DNA from: Doris montereyensis
Taxonomy: Eukaryota; Mollusca; Gastropoda; Nudibranchia; Dorididae
Reading direction: 5' to 3'
DNA length: 64,000 nt
Assembly (NCBI GenBank): GCA_037039925.1
Contig: JAXRKP010000105.1
Span: 133,501-197,500, forward strand
Positions 26,576 to 64,000 of this stretch are shown here, piece after piece. Made by a program: the position numbers and the translations under genes. Each line of letters opens with the position of its first letter. Position 1 is the stretch's first letter. Below the pieces are notes generated by a model. That model was not told where the DNA came from, searched no databases, and was given only the letters and a program-made list of their open reading frames with translations.

Positions 26576-28093
26576 AATTCCATGCTGCATACAGCTATTT
26601 TCACTGATAACATGCATCAGAGAGGGAACAGAGTCATCCTTGCGACGAGGGTTTTTACAACCGTTACACAAACAATCAACGCAAGCTTTCCTGTCGCGAT
26701 AGCACGGACACTTTGTCCAAAACAAGTCAGTCGATTTGGCTGCTTAAATCGGGCACATCTGCAAATATCACGCCTTTTGGTTAAGGATCTGTCAGTACCT
26801 GATTTGAGCCCTCTACGTTTCAGGTTTAAAAGCTTACTTGGAAGCCGATCAATAGGCTCAGTTGAGGATGATTCTGCAGGTTCTCTGAAATGAATTAAAG
26901 CCTTTCGCTGACCCTTTCTTGAGGCCTTGGATAGCTGTCTCTTAGATATTGTAAGAGTAAGTCTGGGCTTTTGGGGGTTTCCATTAACACTTGACTCAGA
27001 TTCTACGGAACTTGTTTCTTTTGATTCAGGTGCAGGATGAAGACGAGTATCCCTTACATGTATCATCTTTTCATGAGTTTCACTCTTTGAAGATGATTTC
27101 TCAGACTCGTTTTCATGTTTGAGAGTCGGTGGCTGTGGGCCATGATCCTGATCACTCGAACTACCTACTTCTATACCTGAGTCTGGGTATATTTCTGGTT
27201 CTGGGGTCTTTCCTCTAAAAATGTTTTCGCCATAGCTGACCAACGCTGAATTTGCCTGATAATTCTCTGTGTGGGCGCTGAGCTATGAGCAACCCTGAGG
27301 ACTCAGGAGAATTTCTTTTAATAAAACGCACAGAAGTTGACAGCTTTTTCAATGGAAACTTTTTGGTCGAAGCATTATTTCTTGTGGACAGCGCCTTCCT
27401 CTTCAAGCGTTTGATGTGAATTGAAGTACTAGACTGAGCTGACTTTAAGGGAATTTTTGGAAGATTCTTTCTCCTCCTACCCCTTCCACACTTTGATCCT
27501 GTGATATTCCCTGTCATGCCACTCCTGAAATCTTTTATGTCACTAATATCAGTAGCTCTTGAAGTTGAGGGTTGAGATTGGAAACCAGAAGAGAAAGTGT
27601 TCAGTCCATGAGATGATTTCATCAACTTGGGTAAACTCATGGGTGGTAGGGTAAAGGGAAAGTCATCAACAAACTGTTCTGCATCTTTCAAAATGTGTCT
27701 TGTCAATTCAGGGTCCTTACCAGGTCCATCGCTTGATAGTTTCAAAATCTCCGATCCAAGTTTAGAATGCGAAATATACGCGCATAGTCGTTTGAAGCAC
27801 AATACTAATATTCTGAGTTTCTTGTTTTCTGTGAAACCGCCGTGATCCTTACACCAACTACAAGAAGGCTTTAACCGCATCCTGCCACCCAAACAACCGT
27901 GGCACACATGATGTAAACAAACACCGTTGAATGGTCCTTGAGGACGATTCAATAGGTTTCCACAAACACAACACAATAACATTTGATGCAGGCATGGCAG
28001 GTATTTGAAAATCTCGCTCCATGTTCTTTTATCATCAGGATCAGCATTCATTACATACTTCAATGTATTTAAATATATTTCGTAGGCATCCAT
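26534..28093 (-). CDS. MSL2: MSL2-like E3 ubiquitin ligase (RING + CXC), single exon, two frameshifts
   Basis: MSL2 is the RING E3 of the male-specific lethal / H4K16 acetylation complex and acts in chromatin. From ATG at 28093 the protein begins MDAYEIYLNTLKYV and carries a RING: C41..C44, C59, H61, C64..C67 and C78-S-W-C81 (PSCSWCKD, a strong family signature). A basic Ser/Lys-rich middle follows, then a C-terminal CXC domain (CRCARFKQPNRLTC, then CPCYRDRKACVDCLCNGCKN, about 26650-26770). The length of about 520 codons fits the vertebrate protein (about 577). The frame changes twice: between about 27215 and 27300, and inside the CXC domain at about 26712, where AAAG should be AAAAG. No intron is visible. 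The stop (26534-26536) lies inside a tandem array. Head-to-head with MFSD1. Confidence 0.88.
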
Positions 28094-29336
<1,243 letters not shown>

Positions 29337-29499
29337 CTCGCTCATTCTTCACATCCCCCTCTTCCATTCGTCATTCTTCACATCATTTCTTATCATCGCT
29401 GTTTTTTCTTTCTTCCTCCTTTCTGTTTTTCTTCTGACATCACATTGTGTGATGCCTGAGGTAGAACTTAGATCTAGATTCTAGATATTTCTCGTTTGT

Positions 29500-29535
29500 T
29501 GTCTGACGAAGGGTTATACCCGAAACGTCACGTGT
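29500..29535 (+). ncRNA. Hammerhead-ribozyme-like motif (candidate)
   Basis: The core bases are all present in order: CTGACGA (29503-29509), a hairpin GGGT-TAT-ACCC (29511-29521), GAAA (29522-29525), and a GTC cleavage-type triplet (29527-29529). Stem III would be just the self-complementary ACGT, so only a dimeric arrangement could work. Stem I is weak (two to three pairs). It lies immediately 5' of a foldback repeat, as expected for a retroelement terminus. Activity is not shown by sequence. Confidence 0.45.
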
Positions 29536-29541
29536 TTGTTC

Positions 29542-29712
29542 TGTCTTTATTAGTGGAGTTGTCACTTATTGTCATATTTCGCCTTTGACTTCACTCCACT
29601 GTGGTTCCTTCGTATTATTCACTTGCAAAGTAATATAATACGAAAGAGCCACAGTGGAGTGAAGTCAAAGGCGAATTATGACAATAAGTGACAACTCCAC
29701 TTAATAAAGACA
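29542..29712. repeat. Foldback (imperfect inverted repeat), about 77-bp arms
   Basis: Arm 29542-29618 (starts TGTCTTTATTAGTGGAGTTG) is the near reverse complement of 29635-29712, with about three mismatches and one indel; the loop is about 16 bp. A third, direct partial copy lies at 29740-29800. Confidence 0.92.
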
Positions 29713-30189
29713 GATTGTTCTGTCTTTATAATTGGAGTTTTGGTGTTTGTTCTGTCTTTATTAGTGAAGTTGTCACTTATTGTCATATTTTGCAAAGTAA
29801 TGTCTCTAACCACCTAACTTGGGGAGTTACGGTAACACTGGCAACCGACCGTCTTACTAAGCTTCTTTTACATATAAGGTTTTGTAATTTATTTGATTCT
29901 TCTTTTGTTTATGTACCTCTCTTCGTTGCTTCTTTTTAAAATTGTCTCTGTGTCGTTACGATCCGACATTTCCTCGATCAATAATAATTAATCCGATGCA
30001 TTTCGAAGAATGATACTTTTTAATAATTATGTTCTTAAAATAGAAGTCCCGTGACTAAATGGGCACGTGACTCTGGACTCTCTTACTTCTCCAATCCACG
30101 ACGGCTTGCGATAGAGAGAAAAAGTAAGAGTACAATTTCTTCTTGTCTGTTCAGGGAAGGCGTCACAACTAGATTCATCAACATTCAAC

Positions 30190-55584
<25,395 letters not shown>

Positions 55585-55647
55585 GTGGAAATGTTAACAA
55601 CTTGATTGTTAAGAGATAGGAATGAACATGTAGCTAATGTTATACTA

Positions 55648-56375
55648 CAGTAGTCTCCGTCAAAATGCGCGGTCCACGGGTGACAAAATATTTGTGCATC
55701 TCGCGAAGGTGCATTTTAACGGAGTCAAGGGCCACAACCGATTACATGTATTTATATTGCCATTTTTGTTTGGACATTAACTCTTTTGTTTTGTTAGTTG
55801 TTACTTGGTTTGAGGATAGTACCCAATTATAGGCCTAACTTCTTCTCATAGATTGTTCATTCTCCTCTCACTCAAGACTACAAAAAGGGGTGGGATGATA
55901 GAGACATTCGGCAACTTGGAATTTTAACAAATTTATTGACATGCATGTCATACGGAGTACAATCTCCGTGGGTAAAAGTGCCTCAAGACCTTTCTCAGAT
56001 TATCTCACTGAGTTCAAGAAGAGAGCCGATCAGGGTGTCTGTCCGGCAGACCATTGTCGGGAGGGAACGGGCGGGTACGGGTGACAAGAGCAGAGACAGC
56101 CAAGACTAGACATTGTCGTGCACATGTGTGCACATAGTTCACAGATCTAGATGCACGTGACATACTTTGTTAAGTGGGACGAGGCAAAAAGATGTCATTG
56201 AGTTTATTTTATGCCTGAATTGACTCTTTAAATTAAATGCAATGAATTGAACAAAAAATGTTGCTTTTGGCTTGATCAAGCCAGCTGTTGTTGCATTTTG
56301 AGGGGGTAATTAGCATTGGGTCACATGAAAAAATCCTGCATTGTGGCGAATCCTGCAATTTGGCAGAGACTACTG
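55648..56375. mobile_element. pogo/Tigger-like MITE, 728 bp, TA target duplication
   Basis: The left end CAGTAGTCTCCGTCAAAATG (55648) and the right end, reading on the minus strand CAGTAGTCTCTGCCAAATTG, are inverted copies with three mismatches in 20. Each end is flanked by TA (55646-55647, 56376-56377), as in Tc1/mariner-pogo insertions. The interior has no transposase. Begins 63 bp after the MFSD1 stop. Confidence 0.82.
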
Positions 56376-56519
56376 TAATTCATTCTCTTTATGTTGTCTA
56401 TGTCTATTCCATGTTGCGATTCGTTTCGCTTTTGATAACGTTGTATAGATTCCCTAACAGAAAGAGATTTTCATTTCATTCATTCATGTCATTCAACCAG
56501 AGAGGAACAGGGGTCTTTT

Positions 56520-57113
56520 TTCTAATTTGATTTTTTTGGTTTTTGGTAGGATTTTTTCTTATTTGATTTTTGGTAGAGTTTTTTTTTTTTTTCTTATTTG
56601 ATTTTGAGGTTTTTTTTTGGTAGATTTTTTTTTCCTATTTGATTTTGGAGTTTTTAGTAGGGGTTTTGTTCTAATTTGATTTTGGAAGGGTTTTTTTTTT
56701 CTTATTTAATTTTTGGATTTGTGGTAGGGTTTTTTTTCTTATTTGATTTTGGCGTTTTGGTAGTATTTTTTATCTTAATTTGATTTTGGGGTTTTTGGTA
56801 GTTTTTTAAATTTTATTTTTATTTTTGGGGTTTTTGATAGTTTTTTTTTCTTATTTCATTTGAGGGGTTTTGGTAGGGGTTTCTTTTCTTATTCGATTTT
56901 GGGGTTTTTGGTAGTTTTTTTTTCTTAATTGATTTTGGGGGGTTTTAGTAAGGTTTTTTTCATATTTGTTTTTGGTAGGTTTTTTTCCTTATTTGATTTT
57001 GGTGGGGGAGTTTTTTTCTCATTTGATTTTTGATAGGTTTTTTTTTTCTTATTTGATTTTTTGAATTTTTGGTAGGGTTTTTTTTTCTTTTTTGATTTTG
57101 GGGTTTTTGGTAG
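56520..57113. repeat. T-rich minisatellite, about 36-40 bp unit
   Basis: Units of TTATTTGATTTTGGGGTTTT then TGGTAGGGTTTTTTTTC. The same unit recurs at 58150-58235. Confidence 0.92.
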
Positions 57114-57385
57114 GCAAGAGGCTAGGTAGACCAAGATTTTGGTCTCCCTAACCACATTGGCTCCGAGACCAGATTTTGGTCTCCCTAGCCACTTTGGCTC
57201 CGTAGACCAGGATTTTGGTCTCCTAGCCACTTTGGCTCCGTAGACCAGGATTTTGGTCTCCCTAGCCACTTTGGCCCTGTAGACCAGGATTTTGGTCTCC
57301 CTAGCCACTTTGGCTCCGTAGGCCAGGATTTTGGTCTCCCTAGCCACTTTGGCTCCGTAGACCAGGATTTTGGTCTTGGGGATCT
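57113..57385. repeat. 39-bp minisatellite with internal palindrome
   Basis: About seven copies of GTAGACCAGGATTTTGGTCT plus CCCTAGCCACTTTGGCTCC. Each unit holds AGACCA/TGGTCT arms. A related unit occurs at 58085-58135. Confidence 0.93.
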
Positions 57386-58245
57386 ATTTTATTTTGTTAG
57401 TTACCCTACACTGAAAAAGGGCAAATATAAGATCCATAGGAGCCAAAGGCCTGAATGGGATGATACAATAATTATGACCCAGAAAATATATCTAGATTAG
57501 ATATTTTTGGTGCCTAGATGGAAAAAATTCAGAAATAGCCCGCATTACGTTTACTTGGTATACATTAGTTAGGACATAAAACTCTTACCTTTTTTTTTTT
57601 CAACCCCCAGAGTAAACTGCCTCATGTTAATACACACCGCTGGGAGCCATTTTTGAGCTAGAATTTCTTATCTGAAACAACCCCTTTTCCTGAAAATTCT
57701 CAAAAATCCTTTGCATTTAAAACGTAAAGAGGTCCCAAAGCTTAGCAACCAAAGGGTTAAACTACATCTAGATCTAGGTACAGTACATCAACATCCAGCA
57801 GATTTGCGCTTGTTTTAACTTATGGAGTAGGAGTCAGGTTAGGAGGGGATGGGTTGGAGTAGGGGTAGATCTAGTGGTAGTGGTAGTAGAAGTACTCAAG
57901 TAGATCTAGATCTAGTGAGAATGGAACATGTTCCTCATGTGAAAAATCTTGAGCTAAGGGTTAGGCAAGTTTCATCTTTGATTTAGAATCCAGATCTCTA
58001 GATTTTTGCTGGCCCTGTGAAATTTTTACCCAGATCTATCTTATCTAGTATTGTATTCTAGTTGATCTAGATCTAGAAAGGAAAATCGTGGTCTCCCTGG
58101 CCAAAGTGGCCATGTAGACCAAAATCGTGGTCTCGGAAGACACTTCCGTTTGGTAGGGTTTTTTTTTCTTATTTGATTTTGGGGTTTTTGGTAGGGTATC
58201 TTTTTTCTTATTTGATTTTGGGGTTTTTGGTAGGGTTTGGATTTT
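57386..58245. other. Intergenic/3' flank, AGATCT-rich
   Basis: No gene recognised. 57765-58080 is rich in CTAGATCTAG-type palindromic hexamers. Confidence 0.45.
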
Positions 58246-58345
58246 TTTTTGCCCAGGCTGCCTTGTTAACAGCTGAGGAGTCTTTAACTTGTACAGAGTG
58301 TTGTACACGTGGATATCGGCGCTATATAAATAATAAATAATTCCT
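58246..58345 (+). repeat. Partial SINE-like repeat ending GGCGCTATATAAAT
   Basis: CCCAGGCTGCCTTGTTAACA resembles the S1 body; GTGGATATCGGCGCTATATA is the shared SINE 3' end, followed by an AAT tail. Confidence 0.6.
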
Positions 58346-58349
58346 TTTC

Positions 58350-58470
58350 TTTCTCTCCTCTTCTTTCTTTTCTTTCTCTCCTCTTCTTTCTTTTCTTTCT
58401 CTCCTCTTTCTTTTCTTTCTTTCCTCTTCTTTCTTTTCTTTCTTTCCTCTTCTTTCTTTATTTCTCTCCT
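58350..58470. repeat. Pyrimidine-rich (CTTTCTTTTCTTTCTCTCCT)n
   Basis: About six tandem imperfect 20-bp pyrimidine units. Confidence 0.88.
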
Positions 58471-58631
58471 TTGGAAGTTCATCCATGATGTCTCAGTGTT
58501 TTCACCACTTCATTGCTGTGCTAGTTGTACACAGATTTCACCAAGTATCAGATCAATTGTTTTTGCTTTTGTTTTCAAGTCCACTCCTTGTGCTACTGCT
58601 ACTACTGCTAGTATTTATATCTTCTCTTTCT

Positions 58632-59585
<954 letters not shown>

Positions 59586-59589
59586 CATC

Positions 59590-59695
59590 AGGTTTTTTTC
59601 TTTCCTTTCACTGTTCTACACCTCTTCTTGGTTCCTCGGAATTTATTTTGAGATCACCGCATATAGGGTAAATTCCAAGGAAACAACCAGACAGG
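59590..59695 (+). repeat. Short dispersed repeat S2, copy 11
   Basis: TTTGAGATCACCGCATATAG then GGTAAATTCCAAGGAAACAA. Confidence 0.7.
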
Positions 59696-59737
59696 TTTTT
59701 GTCTTCTTTTCCATTCAGTTTTTGTTGTGGAAGTTTT

Positions 59738-59812
59738 CCGTGTTCATGGTTTTCCGTCTTCATGGTTTTCCGTCTTCATGGTTTTCCGTCTTCATGGTTT
59801 TCCGTCTTCATA
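59738..59812. repeat. 16-bp minisatellite (GTCTTCATGGTTTTCC)
   Basis: About four and a half copies in tandem. Confidence 0.92.
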
Positions 59813-59814
59813 TT

Positions 59815-61840
59815 TTGCATGACTGACAAAATGTCTTTTGCTGCTTAATGCCATCTATGTTTGCGATCTTCAGTTTGTGTTTGAGGCTGAAAGGCCTTAT
59901 TTTCACTTGCCTACATGTATGACTGCATGTGTATGATTTATGTAAATAGTATTTTACCGATTTGAAGAATTGAAATGTTGCGTGACTTCAATATTTATTT
60001 CTACTTCCCAAAATACTCATTGAATAAATAACTATTTTAATTTATATCATGTTCAATGCCATTATTATTTTTATTCTAATCAAAAGTAATCTAAGATTAC
60101 ATTTGTGAAGTTTTGAATGTTTGCGTTGGAAGAGTAATGAAAAAGTGTGTCAACTTGTCTAAAGATGGAAGTTTGGCCGTTGGTTTTAAGGTCAAAGTTC
60201 ACCCACAAATATCGGCTAATCAGGTTTATCATGATAGGTCAGATGGTGAATATTTTTTTACCCTGTTTAAAAGAAGCAAACTTATATTTGATATGGTAAC
60301 CTAATCTTGAATAAAGTTATGAAATATTGTACAGATATTTTCCATACTGAGTGATACCAGGTTTCCAAACCTTCGCCATTTTATTTGAGATACCTAAAGA
60401 AAAAGCTTACTTCTTTGTTGACCCATTGACCTTTCATTCAAAGGAGTATCATGCCCCTCTGTCTTATTATATATACAAAATCGTATGACAGTTGATGATT
60501 TGCAGGAATCACGTAATATGCCATACCACAAACACAATACTGTGGGCTCTTCTTTCATTCACTTTCATTGGTGAAATTAAACACTAAAATTTCAAAGACG
60601 TTCCATGTTTATGGATGCAAGTTATTTTCATTTCAATAAGACACAGAGGTCATGGGTTCAATTTTAATTTTGCCCCAAGATTTGTTTCTGTCTATTCCTT
60701 TGTATTTGTCTCGTCTTCGTTCCCATGGGGCTTCACTATAATTTACGCCATTACTCATCACTTTGGACATGTCCCTTGCCTCGTTTATCTTTACATCACA
60801 TAAAGTACATCAAGATTATTATTTTCGTTATTCAATGTTTAGAAATGGGACAAATTTTTAGCAGTAGCAGTGTCAATGCATTTATTTTAAAAACGCCTGG
60901 ATAGTACTGTTGTGGTCAGAGATGTGATTGGCCACGACCTTCACTAGGTCGATAGAGTCATCTTTGGACTTGGTTATGAGGAGACATTGCCACGATGATG
61001 TGTAGGTTTATCAACATGCTGAATTAAGTTGAAAGATTTCAACAAGTTGAGGAAGTCAATGGTAATTGTGTCTTCAGTGTTGTTGATGTGGACGTGCACA
61101 TTATGTCTTTGTGGTTTTCCTTCATCGGAGATGTGCCAATCAAAATGTGATCATGGCTATAGGGGACGTAGCTATTTGCCCAGATTCACCGCTTGTTTTC
61201 CTCAATATTCGTTGGCTCAAGAGGTTACATGCACTTCTACTATGAATCGATTTCAGTAATTTCACACACCAAGGCTATGGCCGTGACTGATCTGTAGTGA
61301 TAAAATCCGAAATAGTTGATTTTAGGGAGAGAAGGTTAGAAGGGTGAGGAGGTGGTGGCTGTGAGCTCTTGTGTTGAAACTAGCATAAAAGTGTTAATAA
61401 ATCAACTTTGCACATTTTTTTTTTCATTGGAGTCTGCCGTCCTCATGGATGACAAAGCCATTTTGGCAATGCCACAGGTAATTTAGAGAGACATTGTGGT
61501 TTTTGTTTAGGATTTAGTCATAATGTGTTAAGTATATAAGATGATATATGAGAGTTTTGATGTCGTTCAACAATTTCCGTACCTCCAAATTTTTGCATTT
61601 TCTTGTGTGCATTTGAAAGCCTTTTGAAGATGACATGTGTTCGTTGCTTAACGTCAGTTGTTGTGGGTTGTTTGTTTGGGGGGGGGGGGGGTTTAAATGA
61701 AAAGTTTATCTAGATGTCAAATTCAGTATATATTTGCTTTTACTCACATCCGGGGTTTTTTTCCTATTAAATAGAGAATTTGAATGTTTACAATGCAGGC
61801 CAGTATGAAGTTTTTAGTTGTTTTTAGATTTTCAGTTGCC
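59815..61840. other. Intergenic/3' flank, no gene recognised
   Basis: Ordinary-complexity AT-rich DNA. Frames of 60-76 codons here show no known motifs. G run at 61678-61691. Confidence 0.4.
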
Positions 61841-61847
61841 ATTTTCG

Positions 61848-61915
61848 CTTATCTTTCAGTACCCTGAGATCACCTCATGTGGTGGACAGTGTAAATCTTT
61901 AGTGAAGCAAACTAA
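61848..61915 (+). repeat. Short dispersed repeat S2, partial copy 12
   Basis: Core TACCCTGAGATCACCTCATG, TGGTGGACAGTGTAAAT and GTGAAGCAAACTAAG. Confidence 0.65.
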
Positions 61916-62221
61916 GCTTTAAGAATTGTAGCCTCCTTCACACTACCCTAAATTGTATGCTATTCTACCCCTGTTATATTTTGACCAATTAAATGCATTT
62001 TGATATTATCTATTAAGCAGATTACAATCTTATTTTTGACATATGACTCATCCAAGCTTCCTTTTCCCACTTCCTTTCTCTTTCTCGTATGCATAACTTG
62101 TTTTTGATGATGATTGATTTCTTTGTTTATGTTCTTTAAATCTCGTTTGTTTGGCGTTTTTTTCTTTTTCTACTCTCTGGCAAAGATATACCTAATTGTT
62201 TTGAGCCCTATCAATCTTTTT

Positions 62222-62316
62222 TATTTCACCACGGCAGAAGCCCAAACATGTTTTCTGGGCCTACTTTTTTACTTCACCACGGCAGAAGCCCAAACATGTT
62301 TTCTGGGCCTACTTTT
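62222..62316 (+). repeat. 46-47-bp tandem duplication
   Basis: Two copies of TTTCACCACGGCAGAAGCCC then AAACATGTTTTCTGGGCCTA, in tandem. Confidence 0.93.
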
Positions 62317-63369
62317 TGGCTTCATCACAGGAAAAATCCAGTTTTCAGATGATGTTTTGATCACGGAATCGCAAATGTTAGTCTGTAGTAAGCAAACAAA
62401 ATCATCATTACATTAGTATCCTGATGATACAGTACAGCCTGTATTCTCAAAGACGATAAAGGGTACCACCAAAAGCAGACTGCCCCGCCGCGCCGTCTTT
62501 AACTCTATGACATCATAGCACCAGCTGGCACCACGCCTCTTGAACCTTATATATCTATTTTTAATGTCATTGGCACATGGCTCCCTTTTCCTTCCCCCAT
62601 GCAAAAATGATTTATTCGCCTTCCATGAGTTTTATTGTTATTAAGAGTTTCACTTAAAAACATTAGATTTATTTTTTCGTACATGTGCAGTATGTTTATT
62701 TTCAAAATGAAAGAAATACATATATACAAAACATATCCCACAATCACAAAACAAAACAAATGTAACTGCATGGCACAACCGATAGTGTTGTAGGCCTAAC
62801 CTTTAAAAAACGTCACATTGCTTATATGATAGTGACATGATTTGATTGAATGTTTTGTTGCAAGAACGTAGGGAGACAACAAAAACTGAATCCGGTTTGG
62901 CTTTGCTGAGAAACCCGCCCCTATATACAGATATAAGGAAAACGCGTGACACAAGAGCATGATAATGATAGTAATAGCAATCAAATAAAACAAATCTGGC
63001 ATTTAAAGCATGTATTGTATGGTAATAACCTGCAATAAGCTACGTATGTACTACTATCTACCGGGGTTGGTGGCCCACTGGTAAAGCTACCACCAGCCGT
63101 GGGATAGTTAGGCGTTACTTACTTTCTCTTTCACTCCTGTATATATTGACCTATTTATATATCTGACCTCTATATATATATATATATATGTGACAATCAT
63201 GTTTTGAACTGCACAAACTTGAGTTGCTAAGATGAGCTGATCACTGTCTCATGTATGACATTTTGAATTTAAATTTGAACCTTTTTTATATATATATTAT
63301 ATATACACAGTGGCATCATGATATTCGTTGAATCCCACTTTCCCAGATTATACTTAGAATGAATGCTTT

Positions 63370-63700
63370 CACCTTTCCTTGTCATTATGCGTTAATGTTT
63401 TTTATGTCAATGACGTCTTTCCTTTATGCGTTAATATTTTTCATGTCAATGACATCTTTCCCCTCTGTTCCATCAGATGGAGGATATTTGGGTGGGGTTT
63501 TGTTGTTGTCAATTTATGTGTCACTTAATTAACATGTCAATTTTTGTGTCACTTAATTAACGTGTCAATTTTTGTGTCACTCAATTAACATGTCAATTTT
63601 TGTGTCAATGTGTTGATTTGTATGTCACTGTCAATTAATGAGTCAATTTGTGTGGCATTTGATTTATACGTCAGTTTGTGTGTGTTGGATCATTTAGTTA
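63370..63700. repeat. Degenerate tandem repeats (GTCAATTTTTGTGTCACTTA)
   Basis: About six copies of a 28-bp unit at 63508-63670, preceded by a twofold TTATGCGTTAATTTTT-type duplication at 63387-63465. Confidence 0.85.
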
Positions 63701-63948
63701 AACTTTTGGCGTATTTGTTTAAAAAAGTCAAAATTGGTAAACTGGCACGTTGATGTCTTGTTTTTGTCTCTTTGTTGTTTTCATTTACTTATAAATCAAC
63801 CTTTGGAATTTGCTGTGAGTCTGAGAAAAGATTAACTCACTGTTACATATATTTTAATGATCATATTTTTCTATGCAATGTGTTACTGTTAGTATTATGT
63901 CTTCCTTTGTGTGTGAGAGTCATTTGAATTTGAGTCGTGGAATGTGAC

Positions 63949-63954
63949 AATAAA
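63949..63954 (+). promoter_or_regulatory. Candidate polyadenylation signal AATAAA
   Basis: AATAAA in a T/GT-rich setting at the right end of the window. It could end a plus-strand transcript such as a long MFSD1 3' UTR; not demonstrable. Confidence 0.25.
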
Positions 63955-64000
63955 AACTATATTGGTTACGTCTTTTTCAATCAGTATATTTTTGTATAAA

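Overview
This is a eukaryotic nuclear window, most likely from a lophotrochozoan and probably a gastropod or other mollusc. The evidence is spliced genes with GT-AG introns of several kb, very dense microsatellites and minisatellites, tRNA-derived SINE-like repeats and decayed non-LTR retrotransposons. The organism is inferred from gene and repeat style only; no database was searched.

Three conserved host genes are recognisable. (1) Positions 625-6085, plus strand: the last four exons of a WRAP53/TCAB1-like WD-repeat gene (telomerase/scaRNA Cajal-body factor); its 5' exons lie left of the window. (2) Positions 26534-28093, minus strand: a single-exon MSL2-like gene (RING plus CXC-domain E3 ligase of the MSL chromatin complex). 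(3) Positions 30190-55584, plus strand: a 12-exon MFSD1-like gene (lysosomal major-facilitator transporter), complete from ATG to stop. MSL2 and MFSD1 are head to head, about 2.1 kb apart. The three genes have no evident shared pathway.

All three genes are interrupted by single-base losses, ten in total. Most lie in short homopolymers such as CCC, GGG or AAAA, and none is an insertion. The simplest reading is homopolymer undercalling in an unpolished long-read assembly, not three independent pseudogenes.

Layout: 0-6 kb WRAP53 exons with a LINE tail and SINEs in the introns; 6.1-9.3 kb decayed LINEs; 9.3-13.9 kb simple repeats, SINEs and a truncated LINE with target-site duplication; 14-26.2 kb AT-rich, A-skewed DNA without recognisable coding sequence (possibly a long MSL2 3' UTR), with AT microsatellites and a perfect 38-bp-arm palindrome; 26.2-28.1 kb MSL2 ending in a tandem array; 29.2-29.8 kb CT microsatellite, a hammerhead-like motif and a foldback repeat; 30.2-55.6 kb MFSD1, whose short exons are islands among a near full-length LINE, MITEs, SINEs and at least eight minisatellite arrays; 55.6-64 kb a pogo/Tigger-like MITE, further arrays and SINE copies, no further gene recognised.

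The points most worth following up are the hammerhead-like motif beside the foldback repeat, the TIR elements at 30.5-31.9, 48.3-48.6 and 55.6-56.4 kb, the short dispersed repeat with at least 12 copies, and the array that grows out of the MSL2 stop codon.
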